Assembly: GCF_018139985.1 (NCBI RefSeq)
Contig: NZ_JAGSOU010000010.1
Location: 87,091-151,090, forward strand
Length of the DNA stretch: 64,000 bases
Direction: 5' to 3'
Source: Actibacterium sp. MT2.3-13A
GTDB lineage: Bacteria; Pseudomonadota; Alphaproteobacteria; Rhodobacterales; Rhodobacteraceae
Under the pieces are notes generated by a model that saw only the letters and a list, made by a program, of their open reading frames with translations, ran no database searches and was not told the DNA's origin. Each line of letters begins with the position of its first letter. The first letter of the stretch is position 1. Positions 44,730-54,020 of the stretch are shown piece after piece. The translations under genes were made by a program, and so were the position numbers.

Positions 44730-46061
44730 TCAGGCGCTGGTCCTGCTGCCGGCCATCTTGCTCAGCACCAGGTAGGCGATGCCGCCCACGAGGCCGGCCG
44801 AGATCGCGGTCGACATCTGCGGCGCATACCATTCCACCAGGAAGGCCACGACCGAGCCGCAGGCCCAGGCGGCAAAGGCCGTTCCGCGCCAGTCGGTGTC
44901 GATTTGAGAGCCTTTGCGGATGATGAACTGGTCCACCAGGATGATCGCCCCGATCGGCGGCACCAGGATGCCCAGCAGCGAGAGCCACTGGATGAAGAAC
45001 GCCCAGACGTTGGTCGCCGCGATGACGATGCCGACAATGCCCAGCAGGATGGCGAACAGGCGCATGTGGCTGCGCAGGATCCGCGACCAGCCGGTGGCGG
45101 CGTTATACAGGCAGTGCGCGCAGACCGAGCCGAGATTGACATAGAGGAAGACGAAGGCCAGCACGCTGAGCCAGGTCAGCTGCTGCGCGTTCATGTAGCC
45201 GAACATGTTGTCCGAACCGAAGGGGTTGGCGTCCGGCACGGCCAGGGCCGCGGTCATCACGCCGCCCACCAGCATGGCGACCAGGTTGGCGAAGGGGAAC
45301 GCGCTGAAGGTCGCGACCAGCGAACTGGCGTCGTCTCTGGCCCAGCGGTTGAAGTCGGCGGTCACGGTGCCGGCGTCGATGAACAGCGCGATCACGACCG
45401 TCAGGCCGACCCCCATGGACATGGTGGCGGCGCCGTTGTTGCCGGGATAGGCCATGATCTCCGCCCAGCTGCTGCTCGCGGCGGCGTCTCCGGCGACCCA
45501 CAGGCCCAGGATCACGAACAGAGGCACAGAGACCGTCCCGATCAGGTGCAGACCCCTCACCCCGATGAAGGTGATCCCGATATAGAGAAGCCCGGCGATC
45601 ACCGTCATCACGACGTAGTTCAGCTCATATGTGCTGCTGACAAGGGCCCCTGTGATCCCTGTCTGCACTGCGTACCACCCCAGCAGGAGTGTCGACAGCA
45701 GGCCGGAGGCAAAGACATAGCCCTTGCGGCCGAATACGATGCTGGCCAGCAGCGCGAAGTTCATGCCCTTGCGCGTGCCCAGCAGACCCAGCGCCCCGAC
45801 GTAGCACAGCATGATCAGGTTGCCGATCACCATGGCCTTCAGAGCCTGGCTGAACCCCATGCCAAGCACCAGGATCGAGCCGGTCATGGCCCCGGTGATG
45901 ATCATCGGGAAGCCCATCCAGACCATTGTCACGGAGAACATGCTGCGCCGCGCCCTGGCCGGGACTGGCTCATGCTCGTATTCTTCGCCAAGAGTGTGGT
46001 CGATATTCTCTTCCAAGTGCTCTAGCGCTTCGGGTTCCAGGTGGCGATCTGGATTAGACAT
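44730..46061 (-). CDS. NCS1-type purine-cytosine permease family transporter
   Basis: The start at 46061 has GAAAGGATCCGAA upstream and begins MSNPDRHLEPEALEHLEEN. The frame stays open to 46160. The 443-residue product has about 12 membrane helices. SMFSVTMVWMGFPMIITGAM and GSILVLGMGFSQALKAMVIG cover the first two, and the GLLGTRKGMNFALLASIVFG region with RKGYVFASG resembles CodB-type permeases. LVPPIGAIILVDQFIIRKG matches the helix 9-10 signature. Its substrate is unknown. It has a 5' leader of several hundred bases containing an intrinsic terminator and ANTAR-like hairpins. It is divergent from the amide ABC transporter operon, so it is probably induced by amides through AmiR. Confidence 0.82.
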   Translation of the reverse strand: MSNPDRHLEPEALEHLEENIDHTLGEEYEHEPVPARARRSMFSVTMVWMGFPMIITGAMTGSILVLGMGFSQALKAMVIGNLIMLCYVGALGLLGTRKGMNFALLASIVFGRKGYVFASGLLSTLLLGWYAVQTGITGALVSSTYELNYVVMTVIAGLLYIGITFIGVRGLHLIGTVSVPLFVILGLWVAGDAAASSSWAEIMAYPGNNGAATMSMGVGLTVVIALFIDAGTVTADFNRWARDDASSLVATFSAFPFANLVAMLVGGVMTAALAVPDANPFGSDNMFGYMNAQQLTWLSVLAFVFLYVNLGSVCAHCLYNAATGWSRILRSHMRLFAILLGIVGIVIAATNVWAFFIQWLSLLGILVPPIGAIILVDQFIIRKGSQIDTDWRGTAFAAWACGSVVAFLVEWYAPQMSTAISAGLVGGIAYLVLSKMAGSRTSA

Positions 46062-46338
46062 TTCGGATCCTTTCTCTCGTTTCCGTTTTTGTTTTGCTTT
46101 GTTTTTTTCGAGAAACGCGGGGCCCGGAAAACTCGCACGCAGTACCTCCCCGCCCGCCAATTATGCTGACGGCGCGCCCGATGCGGTCCGAGGGACCGCG
46201 TGTCGACTGGGGGAGAGAGGTTGCCGGTTGACCCGTGAGCGGGGGAGTGGAAATGACCCGTTCGGGTTAATCAGCGGAAAAATGCGAGTTTTTGTGTCCG
46301 GTCCCGTTTCCTCCCCGTTGAGCAGCGAAAAAATCGCT

Positions 46339-46427
46339 AAAAAAAAACCCCTTACGACCCGCGAAATCGGCGGTTGCGTAAAGGGCTTTCTTTGCCGTCA
46401 GTTTGGTCGTCTCACTCGTCGTTGAGC
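46339..46427 (-). promoter_or_regulatory. Putative ANTAR (AmiR) antiterminator and terminator in the leader of the minus-strand permease
   Basis: Read on the minus strand, the order is as follows. First is a small hairpin GCTC-AACGAC-GAGT with a six-base loop having A at 1 and G at 4 (46414-46427). Next is a second hairpin GGC-AAAGAAA-GCC (46396-46384). Last is an intrinsic terminator CCCTTTACG...CGTAAGGGG followed by nine T residues (46386-46339). The second hairpin shares bases with the terminator's 5' arm. This is the layout of ANTAR-responsive leaders. The permease start is about 280 nt further on. Confidence 0.5.
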
Positions 46428-46852
46428 TTGACGTGACGGAAGGTTGCGGTGATTCGTGTTCAAAAGCAATTTTTTTTCGTGCCGCTTTTCTGCCCGGTTC
46501 GGGAACTTTGCGCTTCACGCTTGGGCACCACGGGCGGATGCGTGGCCTGTTCATGTGTTGCCGGCCATCTGTTGCTGAGTCTGGCTGGCGATGACGCCTC
46601 GAACGGCGGGGGCCGCGGCCCGGCCGGAATTGCGGGGCCATTGTATCGGCCGGGCGGAACGATCCACCGACACTGCTGACGTCATCCCGGAACGCAGCCG
46701 CCCCGGGGCCCTGATGCGGGGCTGAAAGCGCTCCCCGCCGGTGCTCCGCCATGGGGCCGGTTTGTGTGCCGGTCGGTCAAACTTTTAAGTTACTCATTTC
46801 AGGCGCAAAAATTTTCTTGCAAATATTGTGAAGCTCGCGAAGGATTGTTTCA
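46428..46852. other. Divergent control region between the two amide transcription units
   Basis: This 425-bp centre of the divergon contains no gene. It has an A/T-rich patch with eight T residues at 46471-46478 and a weak promoter-like pair for the plus-strand operon (TTGTGT at 46762-46767, TTTAAG at 46784-46789, 16-nt spacing). The two transcription starts should lie here, each upstream of its own antiterminator leader. Confidence 0.4.
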
Positions 46853-46935
46853 GAGCTCAACGCTGAGCTCGGAAAATATTTTGGGCAAAAAAGCTCTCCA
46901 TTTGCAGTGGCTACTGCGGTGGGGGGCTTTTTTTT
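46853..46935 (+). promoter_or_regulatory. Putative ANTAR (AmiR) antiterminator and intrinsic terminator in the leader of the amide operon
   Basis: A hairpin GAGCTC-AACGCT-GAGCTC (46853-46870) has a six-base loop with A at position 1 and G at position 4, the ANTAR loop rule. A second hairpin GGGC-AAAAAA-GCTC (46883-46896) follows and overlaps the 5' arm of an intrinsic terminator. That terminator is AAGCTCTCC (46891-46899) paired with GGGGGGCTT (46921-46929), with inner stem GCAGT/ACTGC and eight T residues (46928-46935). It ends 45 nt before the first gene of the operon. AmiR is encoded at the end of the same operon. Confidence 0.65.
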
Positions 46936-46980
46936 GCTTTCGCGAGGGGGCGCCCAGAGCCAACAGGGGAGAAAAAAAAC

Positions 46981-48225
46981 ATGAAGAGACGTCAATTTCT
47001 GGGCCGTGTCGGGGCGGTTGGTGCGGTCGGCATGGCCAGCTCGCTGTCGGCGCCGGCTCTGCTGAGTTCGACGCGCGCGGCCTTTGCGCAGGGCGACGAC
47101 ATTCCGGTCGGTGTGCTGTTTTCGCTGACCGGCGCCGTGGCGGTGGTGGAGCACACGCTGCACGACGCCACCTTGCTGGCGATCGAGGAAATCAATGCCG
47201 CCGGCGGGGTTCACGGCAAGCAGCTGCGCCCGATCATCGAAGATCCGGCCTCCGACCCGGCAACCTATGCCGACCGTGCGCGCCGCCTCATGATCCGCGA
47301 CAAATGCGTGAGCGTGTTCGGTTCCTACACCTCTGCAAGCCGCCAGGCGGTGCTGCCGGTGACCGAGCAGCGCAACAATCTCTATTGGTACCCGACCCTC
47401 TATGAGGGGCGCGAATGCTCACGCAACGTGATGTATGGCGGGGCCGTTCCGAACCAGCAGCAGGACGATCTGATCCCCTGGGCGATCGAGAATTTCGGTC
47501 CGCGCTTCTACATGATCGGCAACAACTATGTGTATCCCAAAGAGGAAAACAACTACTGCAAGTCGCTGCTTTCCAAACTGGGCGGCGAGGTCGTGCATGA
47601 GGAATATGTGCCCCTCGGCCATTCCGATTTCAGCTCGGTGATCAACCGGATCCGCGCCGAAGAGCCGGATGTGATCTTCGCCACGGTCGTGGGCGACTCC
47701 GACGTCGCCTTCGCACGGCAATATCACGCCGCCGAACTCGACCCGGCGAAGATGCCGGTGATCAGCCTCACGCGGTCCGAGGTCGAGGTGAAGGCGATCG
47801 GCGGCGAGGCCGCGGCCGGACACTTTTCCTCGGCGCCCTATTTCATGGGGCACAACACCCCCGAGAACGAGCGTTTCGTCGAAAACTACAAGGCGCGCTT
47901 CGGGGCCGACCAGGTCACGCATTTCGTCAGCGAGGCCGCGTATTTTCAAGTCTACCAGTTCAAGGCGGCCCTGGAAAAGCTCGACCCGTCCGAAATCACG
48001 CCGGCCGCCATCCGCGATGCCGCCGTGGGGCTCACTCTGAATGCGCCGCAGGGCGAGGTGCTGATCGACGAGAACCTGCACACGCATCTGTGGCCCAAGA
48101 TCGGTCAGTGGCAGTCGGACGGCCAGGCCAAGGTGCTTATCCAGTCGGAAGAGCGCGTCGCGCCCAAGCCCTATGCCGCCTACGAGGGCCAGACCTGCAC
48201 CGGTCAGGGGCTGGTGAAAGCCTAG
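46981..48225 (+). CDS. Amide-type ABC transporter substrate-binding protein
   Basis: The 414-residue protein has an RR-containing signal (MKRRQFLGRVGAVGAVGMAS) and a type I periplasmic binding fold (Peripla_BP_5) of the UrtA/FmdD/AmiC branch. The pocket residues known from Pseudomonas AmiC are visible: SYTSASRQAVLP (Tyr and Ser), YWYPTLYEG (Tyr, Pro, Thr) and GNNYVYPKEEN (Tyr). This points to a small amide rather than urea. It is the first gene after the antiterminator leader and is followed by two permeases and two ATPases, then amiE. It would capture acetamide-like amides in the periplasm. Confidence 0.88.
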   Translation: MKRRQFLGRVGAVGAVGMASSLSAPALLSSTRAAFAQGDDIPVGVLFSLTGAVAVVEHTLHDATLLAIEEINAAGGVHGKQLRPIIEDPASDPATYADRARRLMIRDKCVSVFGSYTSASRQAVLPVTEQRNNLYWYPTLYEGRECSRNVMYGGAVPNQQQDDLIPWAIENFGPRFYMIGNNYVYPKEENNYCKSLLSKLGGEVVHEEYVPLGHSDFSSVINRIRAEEPDVIFATVVGDSDVAFARQYHAAELDPAKMPVISLTRSEVEVKAIGGEAAAGHFSSAPYFMGHNTPENERFVENYKARFGADQVTHFVSEAAYFQVYQFKAALEKLDPSEITPAAIRDAAVGLTLNAPQGEVLIDENLHTHLWPKIGQWQSDGQAKVLIQSEERVAPKPYAAYEGQTCTGQGLVKA

Positions 48226-48302
48226 GTCGGCTTCCCTGAACCCAACGAACCAATCGCGCCCGGCTCTGAAATACGAGCCGGGCCAACCGGAAAGGCGTTC
48301 CG

Positions 48303-49172
48303 ATGGACGTAGTATTTAACCAACTCTTCGCGGGTCTCAGCATGGCGTCGATCCTTCTGATCATCGCCCTGGGGCTGGCCATCATCTACGGCACGATGGG
48401 CGTGATCAACCTGGCGCATGGCGAGTTCGTGATGCTGGGCGCCTATGCCACCTGGGCGCTGCAGAGCTTTGCCGGGCTGGGCGTTCTGGCGGCGCTCCCC
48501 CTGGTGTTCGCCGCGGTCGCGGCGGTGGGGTGGGTCATCGAAAAGTTGATGGTTCAGCGTCTCTATCACCGGCCGCTCGACACGATCCTGGCGACCTGGG
48601 GCATCGGGATCATCCTGCAACAGGCCGTGCGGCTGAGCGTCGGGGCCGAGTCCCGCTTCGTGAAAGGGCCCGAGCTGCTGTCGGGCAATACCGAAATCGG
48701 CGCGCTGGTCATGTCCAATTACCGCCTCTTCGTGATCGCGTTCTCGATTTTCGTGCTGGTGGGGTCCTGGATGCTCATGACGCGGACGGAATTCGGCACG
48801 AAATTGCGGGCCGTGATCCAGAACCGCGGCATTTCCGAGTGCTACGGGATCGAGTCGAAGAGAATCTATTCAATCACCTTCGCCTATGGCGCGGGGCTGG
48901 CCGGGATCGCCGGCGCTCTCATCACGCCGCTGTTCAGCACCATTCCCACGATGGGAACCGGGCTTGTCGTGGATGCGTTCCTGGTCGTGATCGTGGGCGG
49001 GCTTGGCAGCCTGATCGGCGCCGCCTCGGCATCCGTGCTGATCGGCGAGGCCACGGCCCTTCTGTCCGCCGTGATGAACGACACGCTCGGGCGCATCGCG
49101 GTGCTGGCCGGCATCATCATCCTGATCCGCTTCCGCCCTCGCGGGCTCTTCCCCTCGGACACGCGCAACTAA
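48303..49172 (+). CDS. Amide-type ABC transporter permease (UrtB/LivH-like)
   Basis: The 289-residue membrane protein matches the branched-chain amino acid/urea permease family. IIALGLAIIYGTMGVINLAH then GEFVMLGAYATW lies near the N-terminus. GIILQQAVRL, YRLFVIAFSIFVL, and the conserved cytoplasmic loop TKLRAVIQNRGISECYGI are also present. The usual end LIRFRPRGLFPSDTR completes it. It lacks the long N-terminal extension typical of true UrtB, in contrast to the homologue at 59772-61388. It forms the membrane channel with the next gene. Confidence 0.9.
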   Translation: MDVVFNQLFAGLSMASILLIIALGLAIIYGTMGVINLAHGEFVMLGAYATWALQSFAGLGVLAALPLVFAAVAAVGWVIEKLMVQRLYHRPLDTILATWGIGIILQQAVRLSVGAESRFVKGPELLSGNTEIGALVMSNYRLFVIAFSIFVLVGSWMLMTRTEFGTKLRAVIQNRGISECYGIESKRIYSITFAYGAGLAGIAGALITPLFSTIPTMGTGLVVDAFLVVIVGGLGSLIGAASASVLIGEATALLSAVMNDTLGRIAVLAGIIILIRFRPRGLFPSDTRN

Positions 49173-49182
49173 GGAGCGAGAT

Positions 49183-50292
49183 ATGAATTCCAGGTTTTAC
49201 TACGACCTTATCGCGCTGGCGGTGTTCTGCGCCGTGATCTTCCTGGGTGTGCCGGCGCTCATGAGCTATGACGGGTTCGAGCTCAATACCTTTGCCCGTT
49301 ACCTCAGTCTCGCCATCGTTTCGATGGCCCTGGCCCTGTCCTGGGGCACGGCGGGGCTGCTGAACCTTGGCCAGGCCGCGACCTTCGGCATGGGTGCCTA
49401 CGCCATGGCCATGCACCTGAAGCTGAAGGTCAGCGATGGCCTGCCCGATTTCATGGGCTGGAACAACGTCGAAAAGCTGCCGCTGGTCTGGGTTCCGTTC
49501 GAGTCCCTCTCCTTCACCCTGTTGGCGGGGCTGCTGGTGCCGGCGGCGGTCGGAGGGCTGATCGCCATCTTCATGTTCCGCGCCCGGATCGCCGGGGTGT
49601 TCGTGGCCGTCATCACGCTGGCCTTCCTGGTGGCGTTCCAGTTGCTGGTCATCGAGCAGCAGGGCTTCACCGGCGGGCAGAACGGCCTGACGGGGCTGGC
49701 GCCGCTGACCCTGGCGGGCTGGACCGTCGATACCTACAGCGTTTCCTTCTACTATCTGGTGGCCGGGTGCCTGACGGTGGCTCTCGCGCTGGGCGTGTAT
49801 ATCTCGCACAGCAAGTTCGGGCTGATACTGCGCGCCATCCGCGAGGACGCCGACCGCACGCGGTTCTTCGGCTACAACGTCGCCACCTACCAGACGGTCA
49901 TCTTCTGCGTTTCCGCCGCTCTCGCGGGCTGGGCCGGGATGCTCTACACGCTGGTTCTGGAATTCGCCTCTCCCACCTACATGGGCGTTTCCTTCAGCCT
50001 CGCCATTGTCATCTGGTGCGCCGTCGGCGGGCGCGAGTCCGTTCTGGCCGCAGCCGTCGGCGCGATCATCGTCAACCTTCTAGAAGGCCGGCTTTCGGAT
50101 GTGTTCGTCGAAGGTTGGCACATGTTGCTGGGCATCGTCTTCGTCCTGGTGGTCATGTTCATGCCGCGCGGCATCTACGGCGTGATCGTCGACGTCGTGC
50201 GCCGCCTCAACGAGGCGCGCCGCGGCGGACGACAGGACAGCGCCGAGGATGCGCTCCTGCCCGCAACCATTCAGACAAACCGGGAGCGTTGA
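49183..50292 (+). CDS. Amide-type ABC transporter permease (UrtC/LivM-like)
   Basis: The 369-residue protein has about ten hydrophobic helices and the family loops ALSWGTAGLLNLGQAATFGM near residue 50, RARIAGVFVAVITLAFLVAF, and the EAA-like cytoplasmic segment SKFGLILRAIREDADRTRFF then GYNVATYQT (about 206-234). GVSFSLAIVIWCAVGGRESV precedes the last helices. It pairs with the permease encoded 10 bp upstream. The next gene, an ATPase, starts 2 bp after its stop, showing tight coupling across the transporter. Confidence 0.9.
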   Translation: MNSRFYYDLIALAVFCAVIFLGVPALMSYDGFELNTFARYLSLAIVSMALALSWGTAGLLNLGQAATFGMGAYAMAMHLKLKVSDGLPDFMGWNNVEKLPLVWVPFESLSFTLLAGLLVPAAVGGLIAIFMFRARIAGVFVAVITLAFLVAFQLLVIEQQGFTGGQNGLTGLAPLTLAGWTVDTYSVSFYYLVAGCLTVALALGVYISHSKFGLILRAIREDADRTRFFGYNVATYQTVIFCVSAALAGWAGMLYTLVLEFASPTYMGVSFSLAIVIWCAVGGRESVLAAAVGAIIVNLLEGRLSDVFVEGWHMLLGIVFVLVVMFMPRGIYGVIVDVVRRLNEARRGGRQDSAEDALLPATIQTNRER

Positions 50293-50294
50293 TC

Positions 50295-51023
50295 ATGGAG
50301 CATCTGCAAGTCACCGATCTGCATGTCGAATTCGGCGGTCTGCGCGCGGTCGACGGGTTGTCGTTCGACGTCAAGCAGGGCGAGATCCTCTGCCTTCTGG
50401 GGCCGAACGGCGCCGGGAAGTCGACCACCCTCGACCTGATTTGCGGCAAGACGCAGCCCACCGGCGGCTCGATCCGCGTCAACGGCGTCGAGGTGTCCCG
50501 GCTGCTCGAGTTCCGCCGCGCCCGGCTGGGGATCGGGCGCAAGTTCCAGGTGCCGTCGGTCTACAAGGAACTGACCGTGGTCGAGAACCTGTCCGTTGCG
50601 CGGTCGCGGCGGCCCGGTATCTGGCATGCGTTGACGCGCCTCTCGCTGCGACCCTCGAAGGACGTGGACAACATCCTCGAACTGGTCGGCCTGACCGAGA
50701 AGTCACAAGACCTGGCAGGCAACCTGTCGCATGGCGAAACCCAGTGGCTGGAAATCGCGATGCTGCTGGCGCAGGACAGCCGGCTGATCCTGATGGACGA
50801 ACCCACGGCGGGAATGACGATCCAGGAAACGCAGCGCACCGCCGAGATATTCCGCTCGCTCAGCGGCAGCCACACGCTGATCGTCGTGGAGCACGACATG
50901 TCCTTCGTTCGCAACGTCGCGGACCGGATCATCGTGATGAACCGCGGCACCAAGCTGGCCGAGGGCTCGATCGCGGAAATCGAGACCAACGAAGACGTCA
51001 AGACCGCGTATCTGGGGCACTGA
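50295..51023 (+). CDS. Amide-type ABC transporter ATPase 1 (UrtD/LivG-like)
   Basis: The 242-residue ATPase has Walker A GPNGAGKST (about residues 37-45), the LivG/UrtD-type insert RARLGIGRKFQVPSVYKELT, the signature LSHGETQWLEIAMLLAQ in place of the usual LSGGQ, Walker B LILMDEPTAGMT, and the switch histidine in IVVEHDMSFV. The LSHGE signature is typical of UrtD-like proteins. The ATG at 50295 is chosen because it lies 2 bp past the permease stop with GGGAGCG upstream; the frame continues open into the permease gene. Confidence 0.92.
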   Translation: MEHLQVTDLHVEFGGLRAVDGLSFDVKQGEILCLLGPNGAGKSTTLDLICGKTQPTGGSIRVNGVEVSRLLEFRRARLGIGRKFQVPSVYKELTVVENLSVARSRRPGIWHALTRLSLRPSKDVDNILELVGLTEKSQDLAGNLSHGETQWLEIAMLLAQDSRLILMDEPTAGMTIQETQRTAEIFRSLSGSHTLIVVEHDMSFVRNVADRIIVMNRGTKLAEGSIAEIETNEDVKTAYLGH

Positions 51024-51026
51024 AAC

Positions 51027-51728
51027 ATGGAAAAAATGCACGCAAGGGATCTCTATTCCTATTACGGCAAAAGCCCCGTTCTGCAGGGGGTCTCCTTTGA
51101 CCTGGCGCCGGGAGAATTTCTTTCGGTCCTGGGGCGAAACGGGGTCGGCAAGACCACGCTGTTGAAGACCATCATGGGGCTGACCGACCGTTGCGCCGGG
51201 GCGCTGGCCTTTGGCGACAGCGATTTGCTCAGCCTTTCCACGCCGCAGCGTTCGCGCTTGGGGATCGGCTATATCCCGCAGGGCCGGGAGATCATCCCGC
51301 AATTCACGGTGCGCGAGAACATCCTCATGGGGACTTTCGCGCGCACCGACGGGCGGCGTGAAATCCCCGAATACCTGTTCGAGATGTTTCCCATCCTGGG
51401 CGATTTCATCTCGCGCCGCGGCGGCGACCTGTCGGGCGGCCAGCAGCAGCAACTCGCGATCGCCCGCGCGCTGGCGATGGATCCCAAGATCCTGATCCTC
51501 GACGAACCGACCGAGGGCATCCAGCCCAACATCGTCAAGCAAATCGAGCAAGCGATCATTCGCCTCAACCGCGAGCACGGGCTTGGCATCATTCTCGTGG
51601 AGCAAAACGTGCCGTTCGCGCGCGAAGCTTCGGACCGGTTCCTGGTTCTCGACAAGGGGCGGGTCGTGATGAGCGGGCGTTCGAACGAACTGACAGACTC
51701 CATCGTAGAGGAGCACCTGACCTTCTGA
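51027..51728 (+). CDS. Amide-type ABC transporter ATPase 2 (UrtE/LivF-like)
   Basis: The 233-residue ATPase has Walker [10 protein letters not shown] (about residues 37-45), the [19 protein letters not shown] stretch typical of LivF/UrtE, signature [16 protein letters not shown], Walker [17 protein letters not shown] and [10 protein letters not shown]. It follows the first ATPase after 3 bp. With the two permeases and the binding protein it completes a five-gene importer for small amides placed directly before amiE. Confidence 0.92.
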   Translation: MEKMHARDLYSYYGKSPVLQGVSFDLAPGEFLSVLGRNGVGKTTLLKTIMGLTDRCAGALAFGDSDLLSLSTPQRSRLGIGYIPQGREIIPQFTVRENILMGTFARTDGRREIPEYLFEMFPILGDFISRRGGDLSGGQQQQLAIARALAMDPKILILDEPTEGIQPNIVKQIEQAIIRLNREHGLGIILVEQNVPFAREASDRFLVLDKGRVVMSGRSNELTDSIVEEHLTF

Positions 51729-51775
51729 AGGGCAGCGATAATCACCACCAAACACCAACAGGAAAGGATCAAGAC

Positions 51776-52819
51776 ATGAGACATGGTGACATTTCAAGCA
51801 GTGACAACACCGTCGGCGTGGCGGTCGTCAACTACAAGATGCCGCGCCTGCACACCAAGGCCGAAGTCCTGGAGAACGCAGAGAAGATCGCCGATATGAT
51901 CGTCGGCATGAAGCAGGGCCTGCCGGGCATGGATCTGGTGATCTTCCCGGAATACAGCACCCAGGGCATCATGTACGACCCCGGCGAGATGATGGAAACC
52001 GCGGCGACCGTTCCCGGCGACGAGACGGAGATCTTCGCGCGGGCCTGCCGCAAGGCCAACACCTGGGGCGTGTTCTCGATCACCGGCGAGCGGCACGAGC
52101 AACACCCTAAGAAGAACCCCTACAACACCCTCATCCTGATGAACAACAAGGGCGAGATCGTGCAGAAATACCGCAAGATCCTGCCCTGGTGCCCGATCGA
52201 GGGTTGGTGCCCGGGCGGCGAGACCTTCGTCGCGGAAGGGCCCAAGGGGCTCAAGGTCAGCCTGATCATCTGCGACGACGGCAACTATCCCGAAATCTGG
52301 CGCGACTGCGCGATGAAGGGGGCTGAACTGATCGTGCGCTGTCAGGGCTACATGTATCCCGCCAAGGATCAGCAGGTCATCATGGCCAAGGCCATGGCCT
52401 GGGCGAACAACAGCTATGTCGCAGTGGCCAACGCGGCCGGGTTCGACGGTGTCTACAGCTATTTCGGGCACTCGGCGATCATCGGCTTCGACGGCCGCAC
52501 CCTGGGGGAATGCGGCGAAGAGGAGATGGGTATCCAGTATGCGCAGCTGTCGATCCCGGAAATCCGCGACGCGCGGGCCAACGACCAGTCGCAGAACCAC
52601 CTCTTCAAGCTGCTGCACCGCGGCTACACCGGCGTCTATGCCTCGGGCGATGGTGACAAGGGCGTCGCGGAGTGCCCGTTCGAGTTCTACCGCAACTGGG
52701 TGACCGACGCGGAAAAGACCCGCGAAGACGTTGAGAAGCTGACCCGTTCGACCATCGGCGTCGCCCAATGCCCCGTCGGCAATCTGCCGACCGGCGCAAA
52801 GGAAAAAGAAGCCGGCTGA
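51776..52819 (+). CDS. amiE: Aliphatic amidase
   Basis: AmiE hydrolyses short aliphatic amides such as acetamide and propionamide to the acid and ammonia. The 347-residue protein is nearly collinear with the Pseudomonas aeruginosa enzyme from MRHGDISSS onward. It retains the nitrilase-superfamily catalytic residues Glu59 (FPEYS), Lys134 (KYRKILPW), Glu142 (IEGW) and Cys166 ([12 protein letters not shown]). GAAAGGATCAAG precedes the ATG. It follows the transporter genes and precedes amiB-amiC-amiR, so uptake, hydrolysis and control are encoded together. Confidence 0.97.
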   Translation: MRHGDISSSDNTVGVAVVNYKMPRLHTKAEVLENAEKIADMIVGMKQGLPGMDLVIFPEYSTQGIMYDPGEMMETAATVPGDETEIFARACRKANTWGVFSITGERHEQHPKKNPYNTLILMNNKGEIVQKYRKILPWCPIEGWCPGGETFVAEGPKGLKVSLIICDDGNYPEIWRDCAMKGAELIVRCQGYMYPAKDQQVIMAKAMAWANNSYVAVANAAGFDGVYSYFGHSAIIGFDGRTLGECGEEEMGIQYAQLSIPEIRDARANDQSQNHLFKLLHRGYTGVYASGDGDKGVAECPFEFYRNWVTDAEKTREDVEKLTRSTIGVAQCPVGNLPTGAKEKEAG

Positions 52820-52835
52820 TCGAGAAACAGCCCCG

Positions 52836-52857
52836 AGGGGGCGGCGCGCCGCCCCCT
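52836..52857 (+). terminator. Perfect 22-bp palindrome between amiE and amiB
   Basis: AGGGGGCGGCG is followed without spacer by its exact reverse complement. In RNA it would form a very stable hairpin in the 63-bp gap, without a T-run. It may act as a partial terminator or as a 3' stabiliser that keeps amiE mRNA higher than the regulatory genes downstream. Confidence 0.55.
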
Positions 52858-52882
52858 CCTGCGATCCGTATTAGGAGAAACC

Positions 52883-54004
52883 ATGCCGTTCTTGACTGAC
52901 CGCCTGCATGACACAGCGCGACAACAGCGCCTCGCGGAGGCGCTGGCCGATGAGAATGAGCGGACGGTCGACCACTCGCGCGGCGTCGGCAGAAACGCCG
53001 CGGTGAAATCGCGTTTCGCTTTCGATCTCGATGTCGTCGAACAGGAACTGCGCGCCGCGATCATAGGGCAGGACGAGACCCTCGAGCAGGTGATGGAAAT
53101 CCTGAAGATCGTGCGGGCCGATATCGGCGATCCGCGCAAGCCCCTGGCCTCGGTCCTGTTCTGCGGACCGACGGGCGTGGGCAAGACGGAAACGGTACGC
53201 ACCCTGGCGCGCGCCTTTTATGGGGATGCCGACGCGTTCTGTCGGGTCGACATGAACACGCTGTCGCAAGAGCATTACGCCGCTGCCCTGACCGGCGCGC
53301 CGCCGGGCTATGTCGGGTCGAAGGAAGGCACGACGATCCTTGATCAGGAAAAGATCGAGGGCACGAGGAACCTTCCCGGGATCGTCCTGTTCGACGAGGT
53401 GGAAAAGGCCAGCAACGAGGTGGTCCTGGCGCTGATGAACGTGTTCGACAACGGGATTCTGACCGTCGCCTCGGGCGAACGCACCTATTCCTTCCGCAAC
53501 AGCCTGATCTTCATGTCCTCCAACCTCGGAGCGCGCGAGCTGATGGCCCTGGAAGGCGGGGCGTCCGCGTTCTGGCAGCGGCTCAGGAGGGGCGGGCGCA
53601 GCCGGCGCGAGCAGGCGCATGACATCGTGCTGAAAAGCCTTCTGGCGCGCTTTCCGCCCGAATTCGTGAATCGCATCGATCATATCGACACTTTCAACTG
53701 GATCGGGCGCGACACGATGCCTGCGCTTGTCGATGTAGAGGTGGAACGCCTGAACCGGCGTTTGAAGAAGCACGATCTTGCACTGACGATCTCCGACGAG
53801 GTGCGGGATTTTCTTTCGGCAAAGGGTTATGATAAGCGGTTCGGTGCGCGGGGATTGCGACGTGCCATGCGGAAATACCTGGAGTTCCCGCTTGCCAGTT
53901 TCCTACTTGATCAGGACGGCCTGCGCGGCCCGCGGGACGGGCAAGCCCTGACCACGCTGGTTGCCGAACGGAATGACGGGAAACTGTCGTTTCACCAATC
54001 ATGA
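52883..54004 (+). CDS. amiB: AmiB-type AAA+ ATPase of the amidase operon
   Basis: The 373-residue protein has one Clp/HSP100-like AAA+ module (about residues 55-260) with Walker A FCGPTGVGKTETV, the pore-type GYVGS segment in GAPPGYVGSKEGT, Walker B VLFDEVEKASNEV, and sensor 1 FMSSNLGARELM. A C-terminal small domain with RFGARGLRRAMRKYLEFPLA follows. Pseudomonas AmiB has the same place between amiE and amiC and is regarded as a chaperone-like ATPase. Its role in amide metabolism is not well defined. AGGAG lies 7 nt before the ATG. Confidence 0.88.
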   Translation: MPFLTDRLHDTARQQRLAEALADENERTVDHSRGVGRNAAVKSRFAFDLDVVEQELRAAIIGQDETLEQVMEILKIVRADIGDPRKPLASVLFCGPTGVGKTETVRTLARAFYGDADAFCRVDMNTLSQEHYAAALTGAPPGYVGSKEGTTILDQEKIEGTRNLPGIVLFDEVEKASNEVVLALMNVFDNGILTVASGERTYSFRNSLIFMSSNLGARELMALEGGASAFWQRLRRGGRSRREQAHDIVLKSLLARFPPEFVNRIDHIDTFNWIGRDTMPALVDVEVERLNRRLKKHDLALTISDEVRDFLSAKGYDKRFGARGLRRAMRKYLEFPLASFLLDQDGLRGPRDGQALTTLVAERNDGKLSFHQS

Positions 54005-54020
54005 GTGAGGATTTCATTCA

